NCBI RefSeq assembly: GCF_002119765.1
Contig: NZ_CP021112.1
Span: forward strand, 2,164,501-2,228,500
Source of the DNA: Pseudorhodoplanes sinuspersici
Lineage (GTDB): Bacteria > Pseudomonadota > Alphaproteobacteria > Rhizobiales > Xanthobacteraceae
Direction: 5' to 3'
Length of the DNA: 64,000 nt
Part shown: positions 34,201 to 42,819 of the stretch, one piece after another
Numbering within the stretch: the stretch's first letter is position 1
Layout of the letters: each line of letters begins with the position of its first letter
Position numbers and translations under genes: made by a program
The notes under the pieces: generated by a model
What the model saw: only the letters and a program-made list of their open reading frames with translations
Database searches by the model: none
Told to the model about the DNA's origin: nothing

Positions 34201-35448
34201 TCAGGAGCCGCAGCCGCCGCCAGAGGCTGAGCTACAACCGCGCACTTTGGTTTCCCAGGCGCCGTTCTTGCCCTCGACGATATAGAACGCCTTGATGGCA
34301 TCGCCGTCTTCATTGAAACTGATGGGACCGCCAAGACCCTGGAAACCCTGCAGCTTGGCCATGTAATCGCGGATCTTTGCGCGATCTTTTTCAAGATCTT
34401 CCGGCTTCGCGGTGATGCCGGCTTTCTTCGCGGCCTCGATATACATGCCAACGATCTCATAGATATTGGCGTCGTACATGCTGGGCTCGATTTCCGGAGG
34501 CAGGTTCGATTCCTTGCGCAGCAGCGGCTGCAGCGCGGCAACGAATTTCTGCGCGCCTTCCGCTTTCTGTGTCGCATAGAACGTCGCAGGAGCCACCAGC
34601 GGGATTTCGGGCGCAGCCTTGAGAATGGCCGACGATATCAACTGTGTTGCGCCGACCACAGGCTTCATCAAGCCTTGGCGTTTCATCTCACGAAGGACGG
34701 TGACGGCCTGGCTGTAATCCGCGCTGACCACGACACCGTCGGGATTGAGTGACTTCAGCTTGGTGACTTGCGCGCTGACGTCGAGATCGCCGGTGTTGAA
34801 GGACAGGAGATCGTTTTCGTTCAGGATCTGGATCCCGTTTTCCTTGACAATCGTCGGCATGATGCGGGTGCCAACGGTCGCAGCAGTCGCATCCTTGGCA
34901 TCGTAAATCACCGCGATGGTTTTGATGTCATAGGCCTTCTTGAAATAAGGCACGGTCGTCTTGGCGAGGATGCCCTCGTCGATCGTGTTGCGGAATGCCC
35001 AGGGACGGTTGGCCTTCGCCACGCCCGGCTTCGACGATGCTTGTGACGTCGATGCGATGCCCAACTGATTGGCAACAGGGAACACCACTTCACAAGCCGA
35101 GCTGGTCAGCGGACCAGCAACAGCCAGAACCTTGTCGTCACCGGCGAGTTTGCGCAGCGAATTGGTGGATTGGGCGGGCCGCGCGGCATCGTCGTAAATG
35201 ACGAGCTTCAGTTTTGCGCCGTTGATGCCGCCGGCGTCGTTCACCTGCTTTTCGAGCATCTTCAGCGTGACGGTGTTGGTGCGTCCCCACTCGGCAAAGT
35301 GTCCGCTGCTCGGAACGATCGCGCCCAGCAGGACTTCGCGGCCTTTCAGCTCCTGCGCCTGCGCGGCGTGCAAAGCGAACACCGAAATGCCCAGAAAAAG
35401 TGCGGCAGTGAAAACTGATCCGAACTTGCGCCTTGTTACATTACTCAT
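34201..35448 (-). CDS. Liv-type ABC substrate-binding protein
   Basis: From ATG 35448, after ggagatactgacg, the product is 415 residues. A twin-Arg-like RRKFG and hydrophobic core (FTAALFLGISVFALHAAQAQ) form the signal. The periplasmic binding fold type I follows (VLLGAIVPSSGHFAEWGRTN; LAGDDKVLAVAGPLTSSACE; VSADYSQAVTVLREMKRQG). The C-terminus is unusual: it ends Cys-Ser-Ser-Ala-Ser-Gly-Gly-Gly-Cys-Gly-Ser. It is the first gene of the liv operon and divergent from the HpaB-type monooxygenase, hinting at an aromatic ligand. Confidence 0.88.
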   Translation of the reverse strand: MSNVTRRKFGSVFTAALFLGISVFALHAAQAQELKGREVLLGAIVPSSGHFAEWGRTNTVTLKMLEKQVNDAGGINGAKLKLVIYDDAARPAQSTNSLRKLAGDDKVLAVAGPLTSSACEVVFPVANQLGIASTSQASSKPGVAKANRPWAFRNTIDEGILAKTTVPYFKKAYDIKTIAVIYDAKDATAATVGTRIMPTIVKENGIQILNENDLLSFNTGDLDVSAQVTKLKSLNPDGVVVSADYSQAVTVLREMKRQGLMKPVVGATQLISSAILKAAPEIPLVAPATFYATQKAEGAQKFVAALQPLLRKESNLPPEIEPSMYDANIYEIVGMYIEAAKKAGITAKPEDLEKDRAKIRDYMAKLQGFQGLGGPISFNEDGDAIKAFYIVEGKNGAWETKVRGCSSASGGGCGS

Positions 35449-35786
35449 CGTCAGTATCTCCCAATTGGTTCGCCGTGCCGCAGAGAAAAGCGGGCAACAA
35501 CGAGATCGATGCGCGAGGTGTACGGCTTCTGCCGCCGCCATCATGCTCATGGATTGACCGGTGTTGACGTGAAATCCGATTTGATCCTCCCCAGGACATG
35601 CATTCTTCAGGCCAGAAAGGATAACATCAATTAGCTATCTTGAAAAGCTTCTGGAGCTAGGTAATAGTCCCGTGCGCTCGGCCACCAAATCAAGTCCGGC
35701 GCCGCTGGTTTCAGCGCTGGTGGGAATATCGAGCGCGGGGCAAAATTCTTGCATCGCCCTGACCGAAATAGACAAGGAGCGGACGA
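35449..35786. promoter_or_regulatory. Divergent control region between liv operon and HpaB-type gene
   Basis: This 338-base gap holds both promoters. An imperfect inverted repeat attagcta (35630-35637)/taggtaat (35658-35665) lies nearer the liv side of its middle and is followed by tagtcccg. The 10-mer taatagtccc recurs upstream of the MarR gene (about 30822), which suggests a MarR site. The evidence is weak. Confidence 0.35.
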
Positions 35787-37283
35787 ATGACGATCTGCAA
35801 AACGGGCGCGCAACATATCAAGTCGCTGCAGGATGGCCGCACCGTTTATCTCGACGGCAAACTGGTTGCGGATGTGACTACCCATCCCGCCTTCCGCAAT
35901 TCCATACAATCGTCGGCGACGCTGTATGATTTTCAGGCCCACCCAGACAACCTCGAGCTGATGACCTTCGAGGTGGACGGCTCCGGCCGCCGCGCCAGCC
36001 GTGCCTGGGAGATGCCGAAGACCTACGAGCAGATGGTGCGGCGCCGTAAAGCGCTGCAGGCCTGGTCGGGCGTGTCCTATGGTTTCATGGGTCGCTCCCC
36101 GGATCACGTGGCGTCAGCCCTTGTCGGTCAATGCATGGGTATCGAGCTGTTCAAGCAGCACAGTCCGGACCGTGCCAAGGCGCTTACAGATTATTTCGAC
36201 TACGCCAGGAAGAGCGATCTCTTCATGACGTATGTGATCATCAATCCGCAGGCGGAGCGGGCGAAGGATTGGGGTGAGCAGGATGAGGATCTGGTCGCCC
36301 GCATCGTCGATGAAGATTCGTCGGGTATCACCATTCGCGGTGCCAAGATGCTGGGCACCTCATCGATCATGGCAAATGAGGTTCTGGTTGCCAATTTGCA
36401 GCCGCTGAAGCCGGGCGAAGAGGATCTCGCTTTCTCGTGCGCCCTGCCGATGAATACGAAGGGATTGAAGGTCCTGTCGCGCAAGTCTTACGAGGCGTCC
36501 GCGACCTCCGTCTATGATAATCCGCTGGCATCGCACTTCGATGAGAACGATGCATTGATGTATTTCGATGATGTGAAGGTGCCGTGGGATCGTCTCTTTG
36601 TGTACCGCGACACGGCGATGTGCGCGACGCAGTTCCACGGGACGCCGGGGCATTCCTACCAGAATTATCAGGCGCAGATTCGGCTGACGGTCAAGTTGAC
36701 CTTTCTGCTGGCATTGGCGAAGCGGATCGCAGATACGATCGGCACGACGAATATCCCCTCGGTGAAGGAACAGCTCGGGTTTCTTGCATCGCAAGTCGGC
36801 ATGGTGAATGCGATGCTGGCCGGCATGGAAGCGGAGGGGGCGCAGTACGGCGAGTGGTATGTGCCGAACAAGCACTACATGTATTCGGCGCAAGTCATCA
36901 CGCAGGATCTCTACCCGAAGATCATCAACATCATCCGCGAACTGGCGGGCGGCTCTCTCATCATGCTGCCGTCCTCGCTGCACGACTTCAGCGATCCGAA
37001 ACTCGAAGCGATCATCGGCAAGACACAGCGCTCGGCAATCATGTCGCCCGAGCAGCGCGTGAAGTTCCTGAAAGCGGCTTGGGATGCGGTGGGCTCAGAA
37101 TTCGCATCGCGGCATACGCAATATGAGATGTTCTATGCCGGTGCGCGGTTCACAACTGCAGGCCACAGCTTCCGGACCTATGATTGGCAAAAGGGAGCCG
37201 CCATGGTCGACCATTTGCTGGGATCCTATCAACTGTCCGATGAATTGCCGTCCGCCGCGTCACAGCAGCGTGTTGCGGGTTAG
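35787..37283 (+). CDS. HpaB-family FADH2-dependent aromatic monooxygenase, large component
   Basis: The 498-residue protein of the 4-hydroxyphenylacetate 3-hydroxylase family opens TGAQHIKSLQDGRTVYLDG. The N-terminal HpaB domain includes YGFMGRSPDH, a middle beta domain has GAKMLGTSSIMANE, and the C-terminal four-helix domain contains ELAGGSLIMLPSS. It would hydroxylate a phenolic acid using reduced flavin from a separate reductase, but no HpaC-like reductase gene is in the window. The start follows aaggagcgga. Its divergent liv-type importer probably supplies the substrate. Confidence 0.9.
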   Translation: MTICKTGAQHIKSLQDGRTVYLDGKLVADVTTHPAFRNSIQSSATLYDFQAHPDNLELMTFEVDGSGRRASRAWEMPKTYEQMVRRRKALQAWSGVSYGFMGRSPDHVASALVGQCMGIELFKQHSPDRAKALTDYFDYARKSDLFMTYVIINPQAERAKDWGEQDEDLVARIVDEDSSGITIRGAKMLGTSSIMANEVLVANLQPLKPGEEDLAFSCALPMNTKGLKVLSRKSYEASATSVYDNPLASHFDENDALMYFDDVKVPWDRLFVYRDTAMCATQFHGTPGHSYQNYQAQIRLTVKLTFLLALAKRIADTIGTTNIPSVKEQLGFLASQVGMVNAMLAGMEAEGAQYGEWYVPNKHYMYSAQVITQDLYPKIINIIRELAGGSLIMLPSSLHDFSDPKLEAIIGKTQRSAIMSPEQRVKFLKAAWDAVGSEFASRHTQYEMFYAGARFTTAGHSFRTYDWQKGAAMVDHLLGSYQLSDELPSAASQQRVAG

Positions 37284-37331
37284 GCCATGATTGGAAGGAT
37301 AACCGGCATTCGGGTGAGCTCGTGAGGTCGC

Positions 37332-37796
37332 TCAAAAAATGCGAATTGTTCCAGTGAGTGCACGCGCCATGCCGGCACCGAGCAGTCCACCAATAACTTT
37401 GAACTCGAAATCATGCAGGACGCCATGACGACCGCGCATGAATGATTGAGAATACTCCAAAAACACAGCTCCCAAAATGATGACCGTGCATACGATGAAG
37501 AAGCGCTTCGGCTGAGCAAGCGCTAGAAAAGACCCAAGAACGAGAAATCCGATAAAGCGATCGACATTTGCGCCGGCGAGTTGCGGGCGCCAGCTAACGG
37601 GGCCCAGTGTTATCAGCGCGATGAGCCCAATAAGTGTGCAGGCCGTGATGGCCAGTATCGTCTGGTGCGACAAAAGGTGTGGCTTTGCAGCCAATATTTC
37701 CTGATTCTTCAAAGGGTACATCTCGCGATCATAAATATCTTCACGCCATAAATCGTCGCCACGCCGTGAGTTTAAAGCGGCTGCCAATTCAGACAT
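37332..37796 (-). CDS. VanZ-like small membrane protein
   Basis: The 154-residue protein has about four hydrophobic segments and VanZ-like features: VDRFIGFLVLGSFLAL, LEYSQSFMRGRHGVLHDFEFKVIGGLLGAGMA (key parts EYSQ, RHGVLHDFEFKVIGG). VanZ-like proteins often occur in polysaccharide loci; their biochemical role is unclear. It marks the edge of the AT-richer exopolysaccharide region. A start at MYPLKNQ (37721) is also possible. Confidence 0.7.
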   Translation of the reverse strand: MSELAAALNSRRGDDLWREDIYDREMYPLKNQEILAAKPHLLSHQTILAITACTLIGLIALITLGPVSWRPQLAGANVDRFIGFLVLGSFLALAQPKRFFIVCTVIILGAVFLEYSQSFMRGRHGVLHDFEFKVIGGLLGAGMARALTGTIRIF

Positions 37797-38103
37797 TCAG
37801 ACCAACGCCCTGGTCGATTGGCTTTCCTGGACTTCAATAAAAGCCCCGAGGCAGGACACTGCCCGGGGCGAAAGTCATCACTGATGCGAGGAACTCTATC
37901 TCGCTGAATTGACCTCGCAATCAGCCAAAAGGCCTAGTTATCAGACCCGCACCGCAACAGGTTTGCCGGTTCATTCAAAAAAAAACGCCCGCATCGAGCC
38001 ATAGAAGTGCGTCCAAAGTGACAAAGGACGCGCAACCGATCATGGTCGCACGTCCTTGCTCGTGTCACCGGCCCATGCCGACAAATGCGGCATGGATCTG
38101 GGA
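37797..38103. other. Gap with terminator-like hairpins after the secreted-protein gene
   Basis: No ORF is seen. Two hairpins face the minus strand. At 38009-38031, gcgtcc/ggacgc lies 23 bases before a run of nine T (37977-37985 on the minus strand). At 37843-37869, an 11-bp bulged stem (gccccg/cggggc plus ggcag/ctgcc) is followed by ttttatt. Both could end the transcript of the 38104-40062 gene; a small RNA between them cannot be excluded. Confidence 0.55.
37835..37869 (-). terminator. Rho-independent terminator downstream of secreted Ig-like protein
   Basis: The stem 37843-37848/37864-37869 is extended by 37850-37854/37859-37863 with one bulged A and a gaca loop. The minus-strand 3' side reads ttttattg. 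Confidence 0.6.
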
Positions 38104-40062
38104 TCAGTCGTGATAGGCCGGTTGCGTCAGCGTCGGGGCCAGGCTGGGCGAGGTTTGAGTCGACGTGATTGTGCCGGTGCTCGGGCCGGAGCTGGCATAG
38201 TTTGCCGCCGCATACTGGGTGACCAGATCGAGCGTCTGATTTGTTCCGGTGGTGGTGGTGCTTGATGCCGCGCTGGTGGCTGATTGTTTGGCGACGAGGC
38301 TAACATTATCGTAAAGGGCTCCCAAGCCATCGACGCTCTGGGTGCTCGTTTCACGGAATGTGAGCCGATCCTGGCCGCCGGTGCCGGTCACCGAGAACTT
38401 ATAGGTTGACCAGTTATTGCCAGGCGGAATCGTCGCGACGACAGAATTGTTCCACAGAACTTCAATGTCGCTGGAAGAGCCTGCGAAACGGGTTCGCGCA
38501 TCGAAGGTCAGCTCGTAGCTCTGTCCCGCCACGGTCTTCACGGTCTGATAAAATCCATCCCTGGCACCGAGATAGTCGAGTTCACCAAAGTTGTTACCTT
38601 CGGTGGCCTTCACGCCGTTGAGGTTGTTCCAGAGTTCGATCGTGCCACCGGCAATCGCGGTCCATCCTGGAACGGAGTTGAAAGCGGCCCACGTACCGGA
38701 ACTGACGGTCGACTCCTCGAATGAACCGTTGACCAGAAGGTTTTGGCCTGGACTGGTTACGGGCGGTGTCGTCGTTGTCGACGAATTTATGGTCACGTTC
38801 GTTTGTGCGGAAGCTGCGCTGGTATTGCCGGCAACGTCGGAGGACGTGGCCGTGAAAACGTGGGTTCCATTCGTCAATTGAGCGGTCTGGTAGCTCCAGT
38901 TTCCGCTCGTATTGGCTGTGGCGACGCCGATCTGGGTCGTGCCGTCAAATACTTTAACGGTGCTGCCGGCTTCGGCGGTGCCGGTCAGGGTCACTTGGTT
39001 CGCAGTCGTGATCCCGTCGCCCACGACGCCAGTGTCCGGTGTAAACGACATGATTTTCGGTGCCACCGGTGCCACTGTGTCGATCGTCACATTCAGCACA
39101 GACGATGTCACGGTTTTACCGGTCGTATCTGTCGTACTCGCCGTCAAGGCATGCGCAGCATTCGACAATTGCGGGGTTGTGAAGCTCCAGTTTCCGCTGG
39201 AATTCGCCGTGGCCGTACCGATCTTGGTTGCGCCATCGTACACACTGACGGAGCTTCCGGCCTTCGCCGTGCCAGACAATGTCAGGGTCGAGTCGTTCGT
39301 TATTCCATCGCCCGCAACACCGCTGTCGGTCGTGTACGACAGGATCGTCGGCTTGGCTTCTGGTTCGGTCGTTGACGCTCCGACCAGAGGCGGAGGAAGA
39401 TCGGCCAGAAACTGTGCGGTCGTTGTTGAGTAAAAAGCCAGCGTGGTCCATTCAGTCGACAATTCGGACCAATTGCTCGTGCCAGCCGCCGGATTGTTGC
39501 TGAAGTCGGTCAGGAAAGGGGCGTTGGCATCGCGCCACCAGTCAGCACCAACATTGGCAACCAGATTCAGGTTCGGATCGGTGACCCTCATATCCATCTG
39601 GACATAGACGGCGTCGACCATGCCGGCCGTGTAAGTCCCACGTGCATTATACCAGAAATGATCGTTGTAACCGGTTGGAGGGGTAGAAAAGGATGTGCCG
39701 CCGCCGGGCAGCGCCGTCGATTTCATCGACAACGCACTTCCGGAGAAGTCGTTGACGAAATGAGCGCCCGACATTTGGACTTGCGCCTGATTCTCAACCA
39801 AGACCCATTCGCCGGTCTTGAGATGAACGTAGGTCTTCGCATTTGCGACTTCGACCCTCGCGCTTGGGTTCGTATAAGCAGGCTCTCCGGCCTTCTGATA
39901 AACCGACCCCCAACCGGTAACGGATGTGAAATTCGACGGAGGTGCGCTGAAAACCTTCAACACGCCATCATACCATCCCCAACTCGAAGGGACGCCAACC
40001 GGCAGCCCTTCGCTCTTGCCCACGGTATTTTGTGCGATCACATCTGTGAGTGAAATTGCCAT
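38104..40062 (-). CDS. Leaderless multidomain secreted protein: unnamed N-terminal module, two Ig-like repeats, jelly-roll domain
   Basis: This 652-residue protein has no N-terminal signal peptide (MAISLTDVIAQNT). Residues ~1-225 form a module shared with the 40612-41814 product (VTGWGSVYQKAG, NVGADWWRDANAPF, STEWTTLAFYS, PPPLV). Residues ~238-425 are two similar Ig-like repeats of the BapA/Big type (TDSGVAGDGIT, SGNWSFTTPQL; then PDTGVVGDGIT, SGNWSYQTAQL). Residues ~435-590 look like a carbohydrate-binding jelly roll (NLLVNGSFEES, VPGWT, YDNVSLV). Lack of a leader and the type I secretion genes at 61-64 kb suggest export through that system. Probably an adhesin or matrix protein acting with the polysaccharide. 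Confidence 0.8.
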   Translation of the reverse strand: MAISLTDVIAQNTVGKSEGLPVGVPSSWGWYDGVLKVFSAPPSNFTSVTGWGSVYQKAGEPAYTNPSARVEVANAKTYVHLKTGEWVLVENQAQVQMSGAHFVNDFSGSALSMKSTALPGGGTSFSTPPTGYNDHFWYNARGTYTAGMVDAVYVQMDMRVTDPNLNLVANVGADWWRDANAPFLTDFSNNPAAGTSNWSELSTEWTTLAFYSTTTAQFLADLPPPLVGASTTEPEAKPTILSYTTDSGVAGDGITNDSTLTLSGTAKAGSSVSVYDGATKIGTATANSSGNWSFTTPQLSNAAHALTASTTDTTGKTVTSSVLNVTIDTVAPVAPKIMSFTPDTGVVGDGITTANQVTLTGTAEAGSTVKVFDGTTQIGVATANTSGNWSYQTAQLTNGTHVFTATSSDVAGNTSAASAQTNVTINSSTTTTPPVTSPGQNLLVNGSFEESTVSSGTWAAFNSVPGWTAIAGGTIELWNNLNGVKATEGNNFGELDYLGARDGFYQTVKTVAGQSYELTFDARTRFAGSSSDIEVLWNNSVVATIPPGNNWSTYKFSVTGTGGQDRLTFRETSTQSVDGLGALYDNVSLVAKQSATSAASSTTTTGTNQTLDLVTQYAAANYASSGPSTGTITSTQTSPSLAPTLTQPAYHD

Positions 40063-40611
40063 TCCATTTTCCCCTAAAATGTCGCGCTCTGAGTTGTTGA
40101 ACTCAGCCCAAATGCGACGACCAACTGCGTCGGCCGCCTATCCCCTCCGGTTTATGGAACCATGAACGGTTAAAGAGCGAAGTCTTCGGCGTAGATTAGA
40201 TCGTCCCCCTGAGAATTACCGAGACTGACTCCTACATTCGCAAATTTTTTGGACACAACTGGGCACTGTCACAACTCATACGCGGTACACAACGTCAGAA
40301 CGCGAATCGAAACGCTGTTCGTCTGTCCATAATTGGGACAGTCGCAATACAATTTGTCGTCAATGTGGTTTTGATCCCCAGGTGCGCCGTCTTCCTTGGG
40401 GCTGGAGCTTCGACATGGAAGCCATCCCCGAACCCGTTGCTCACGCCGTCATTAATTGAAAGCCACGCAAAAAAGCAGGCGCGGCCAAGCCGTTAGAACG
40501 AGCTGCTTCAGGTCATAATCAGAAACACACGCATCCGGATAGGGGCCAGTAAACCCTATGGTATCGCAGGCCGCGACGGTTTGAAGCAGAGAAGGGGGGA
40601 CTGGAGTATCG
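40063..40611. other. Long upstream region of the secreted-protein gene
   Basis: These 549 bases are without a credible ORF. They contain a hairpin ctgagtt/gaactcag just upstream of the gene (about 40085-40099) and an inverted repeat CTGTCC-N6-GGGACAG at 40323-40341 that could be an operator. The length suggests an elaborate promoter or a long leader. I see no TTGA-N6-TCAA box here. Confidence 0.45.
40323..40341. promoter_or_regulatory. Inverted repeat CTGTCC...GGGACAG
   Basis: The arms at 40323-40328 and 40335-40341 are spaced by six AT-rich bases, about 270 bases upstream of the 38104-40062 gene start. It is the only copy I noticed, so it is a candidate operator only. Confidence 0.3.
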
Positions 40612-41814
40612 TCATGGTATTCGGCGCGATTTCGACGCGCAATGCGGCGAAAAACTCAAGAGTCGCCGAGTAAAAGCTGGACGCGCTTGTGTCGGTTCGA
40701 CAAGCGGCGGCGGAGGACTTGCCTGTAGCTCGGAAGTGCTCAAGGAATAGAAGCGAAGAGTGGACCATTCCGTCGTGAGCTCAACCCAGTTGCTCATTCC
40801 AGCCCCCGGATTGTTGGAGAAATTTCGTAAAAAATCAGCGCCTGTGTCGCGCCACCAATCGGCCCCAACATTGGCAACGAGACTGACGTTCGGATCGTTC
40901 GTCCTCATGTCCATCTGGACATATACGCCGTCGACGCTTCCTGCCGGGAAAGTGCCGCGCTCACTGAACCAGAAATGATTGTTATATCCGATTGCAGGGG
41001 CTCCAACGGCCACACTGCCGTCCGGCTGTGTGTTTGAACGCATCTCCATGTTCGGTTGGGGCGAAAAGTCCGCAACAAAGTGCGAGCCGATGATTTGAAG
41101 TCTGGGTTGGTCTTGTATCAAGACCCATTCACGCGTGGCCTTGAGGCGAACATAGGTTCTCGCATTTGCAATTTCGATCGTCGCGTCTGGATTCGAATAT
41201 GCAGGCGCCCCGGCTTTTGGATAGATCGCTCCCCATCCTGTGACCGCTGTGAAATCGGACGGTGGCGCGCTATAGCCGGCCGGCTTGTACGAGCCACGGC
41301 ACCACGCAAAGCGCTTGGGCACCCCGGCGGCATAGCCTTCGCTATAGCCAGGGGTATTTTGAGTGATCGAATCCAACATCGGTGAAGTGACCGTGATCTC
41401 CTTCTTCCGCCTAAAGACCGGAACCCTCGGGTTAATCGGCTTATCCGAAGACGCATCAAGGTCCCGGACCTGATGTGCCAGGATGGCGGTACCGCTGAAT
41501 CCAGCCAGATGATTTATCCAAAGTTCACAATGGCTATTGTCCGTTGCGGTAATGTTTCTTTCGCCATCCAAAGGCAACTTGAAATCGCCGTAATAGCAGC
41601 CAGCCTGCGCCTGTGCAGGAGGCGTAACGGAGATGGATTGAAGGCCGAGCGACATACCGGCCAACCAGAACAGGGCAGCAGATCCTCTCGAGACAAGATG
41701 TCGGCCGAGAGCCCCAGCGAGCGCGAGTGACAGCAAAACAATGATGGAGACGCAAAAGCTGTGCAGCATAGTGATCGCTCGTGCGAACCAAGGATTATGC
41801 GTTGCGTCGATCAA
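40612..41814 (-). CDS. Membrane-anchored or exported paralogue carrying the unnamed module
   Basis: The product has up to 400 residues. The TTG at 41814 overlaps the upstream methyltransferase stop (TTGA); ATG 41769 is an alternative start. The N-terminus has two hydrophobic stretches (VSIIVLLSLALAGALG; AALFWLAGMSLGLQS) and a cleavage-like PPAQAQAG. Residues ~145-375 are clearly homologous to residues 1-225 of the 38104-40062 product: FTAVTGWGAIYPKAG, HFWFSERGTFPAG, NVGADWWRDTGADF, TEWSTLRFYS, PPPPLV. No Ig repeats follow; the last ~25 residues are basic and dissimilar, as if truncated. Function unknown. Confidence 0.72.
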   Translation of the reverse strand: MIDATHNPWFARAITMLHSFCVSIIVLLSLALAGALGRHLVSRGSAALFWLAGMSLGLQSISVTPPAQAQAGCYYGDFKLPLDGERNITATDNSHCELWINHLAGFSGTAILAHQVRDLDASSDKPINPRVPVFRRKKEITVTSPMLDSITQNTPGYSEGYAAGVPKRFAWCRGSYKPAGYSAPPSDFTAVTGWGAIYPKAGAPAYSNPDATIEIANARTYVRLKATREWVLIQDQPRLQIIGSHFVADFSPQPNMEMRSNTQPDGSVAVGAPAIGYNNHFWFSERGTFPAGSVDGVYVQMDMRTNDPNVSLVANVGADWWRDTGADFLRNFSNNPGAGMSNWVELTTEWSTLRFYSLSTSELQASPPPPLVEPTQARPAFTRRLLSFSPHCASKSRRIP

Positions 41815-42773
41815 GCTCGCACGGCACTCAACATGTAGTGATAATTATGATACTTGCGCACGAACTCCGAACCGCTGAGCGACGTGTAGATGCGATGGCT
41901 TCGCTCGCTGACCGTTGGATATGCGGTGTGCGGATAGCATTTTATGTCTTCAAAGCCCAAGTCGCGAAGGATCGCCATCACGCGCCATACGTTCGTCGGG
42001 AACTCATAATCGGCCGGGCGATGGGTGGAGCGCTTAAGCGTGTGATAGGTGGATCGCAGCGATCGGTAGACAAATCGGGGCATGAAAATCGACTTTGCCA
42101 TCTGGAAGAGTCCCCATGCATTGGGGTCCTCCAGGAACAGCGTTCCTTTGGGCTTAAGCAGGTCCCGAAACGAGCCGAGCAGCTCGGGTAACCGCTCGCA
42201 TTCGTGGTGGATCACATCGATGGAGATCACGTAGTCGAAGGCGCCGGCCCTGAGCGGCATGCGGTTGACGTCGCCGTTGACGCAAGACTGTGCCCCGAAG
42301 TCCTTCCGCAGATTGGCCAGCATGTCGAAGACCAGATCCATATTGACGAATGTATGACCCTGTTCTTCAAACTCCGCGAAGCTTGGATCGAACCCGCAAC
42401 CGATATTGACGAACTTTTTGTTGGGCCCGCTCACGACAGAGCGCACCATTGCGAAAAACTCACGCTTGGAAAGAGCCCATTGGTTGAGATTGAACTGCTC
42501 CTCCGGAAGTTGCTCCCGCGATTTCATCATCTGCGCGAGATGCTGTTCTTCTTCGAAATGCTCCGTGTTGACGTCATCGGAAAGGAGGACGGGGATACCC
42601 TCTTTGACCTCGTAGGAAGCCGCGCAGCTCGTACATTGCAGCCCGTGCGGACTTTGCATCAATGTCGCGTGGCACTTGGGGCATGCCAGCAATTCCAGGA
42701 GGGCCGGATCTATCTGCGTCGCCATGAGGCCCGGCAGGTGAGACAGCTCCGCACGTTGCACAACGCTCTGCAT
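41811..42773 (-). CDS. SAM-dependent methyltransferase with Trm112-like zinc knuckle
   Basis: The 320-residue protein has an N-terminal Trm112-like zinc ribbon (LLELLACPKCHATL and LQCTSCAASYEVKEGIPVLL, four Cys) and then a class I methyltransferase fold (FVNIGCGFDPSFAEFEEQG; DYVISIDVIHHECERLPELLGSF, seen by its key part VISIDVIHH). ATG 42773 follows ggagaaactt. Such fusions are common in O-antigen and exopolysaccharide loci and probably methylate a sugar or chain end. It is the middle gene of the minus-strand unit 43497-40612. Confidence 0.85.
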   Translation of the reverse strand: MQSVVQRAELSHLPGLMATQIDPALLELLACPKCHATLMQSPHGLQCTSCAASYEVKEGIPVLLSDDVNTEHFEEEQHLAQMMKSREQLPEEQFNLNQWALSKREFFAMVRSVVSGPNKKFVNIGCGFDPSFAEFEEQGHTFVNMDLVFDMLANLRKDFGAQSCVNGDVNRMPLRAGAFDYVISIDVIHHECERLPELLGSFRDLLKPKGTLFLEDPNAWGLFQMAKSIFMPRFVYRSLRSTYHTLKRSTHRPADYEFPTNVWRVMAILRDLGFEDIKCYPHTAYPTVSERSHRIYTSLSGSEFVRKYHNYHYMLSAVRA

Positions 42774-42819
42774 AAGTTTCTCCGTCTATCTGCAATCAGC
42801 AACAGGTACGCCGCCAAGT

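Noticed and set aside
38870-39300. Repeated DNA suggesting a tandem-repeat or CRISPR-like array
   Set aside because: The repetition is explained by two homologous Ig-like domains in the 38104-40062 protein; there are no short direct repeats with unique spacers.
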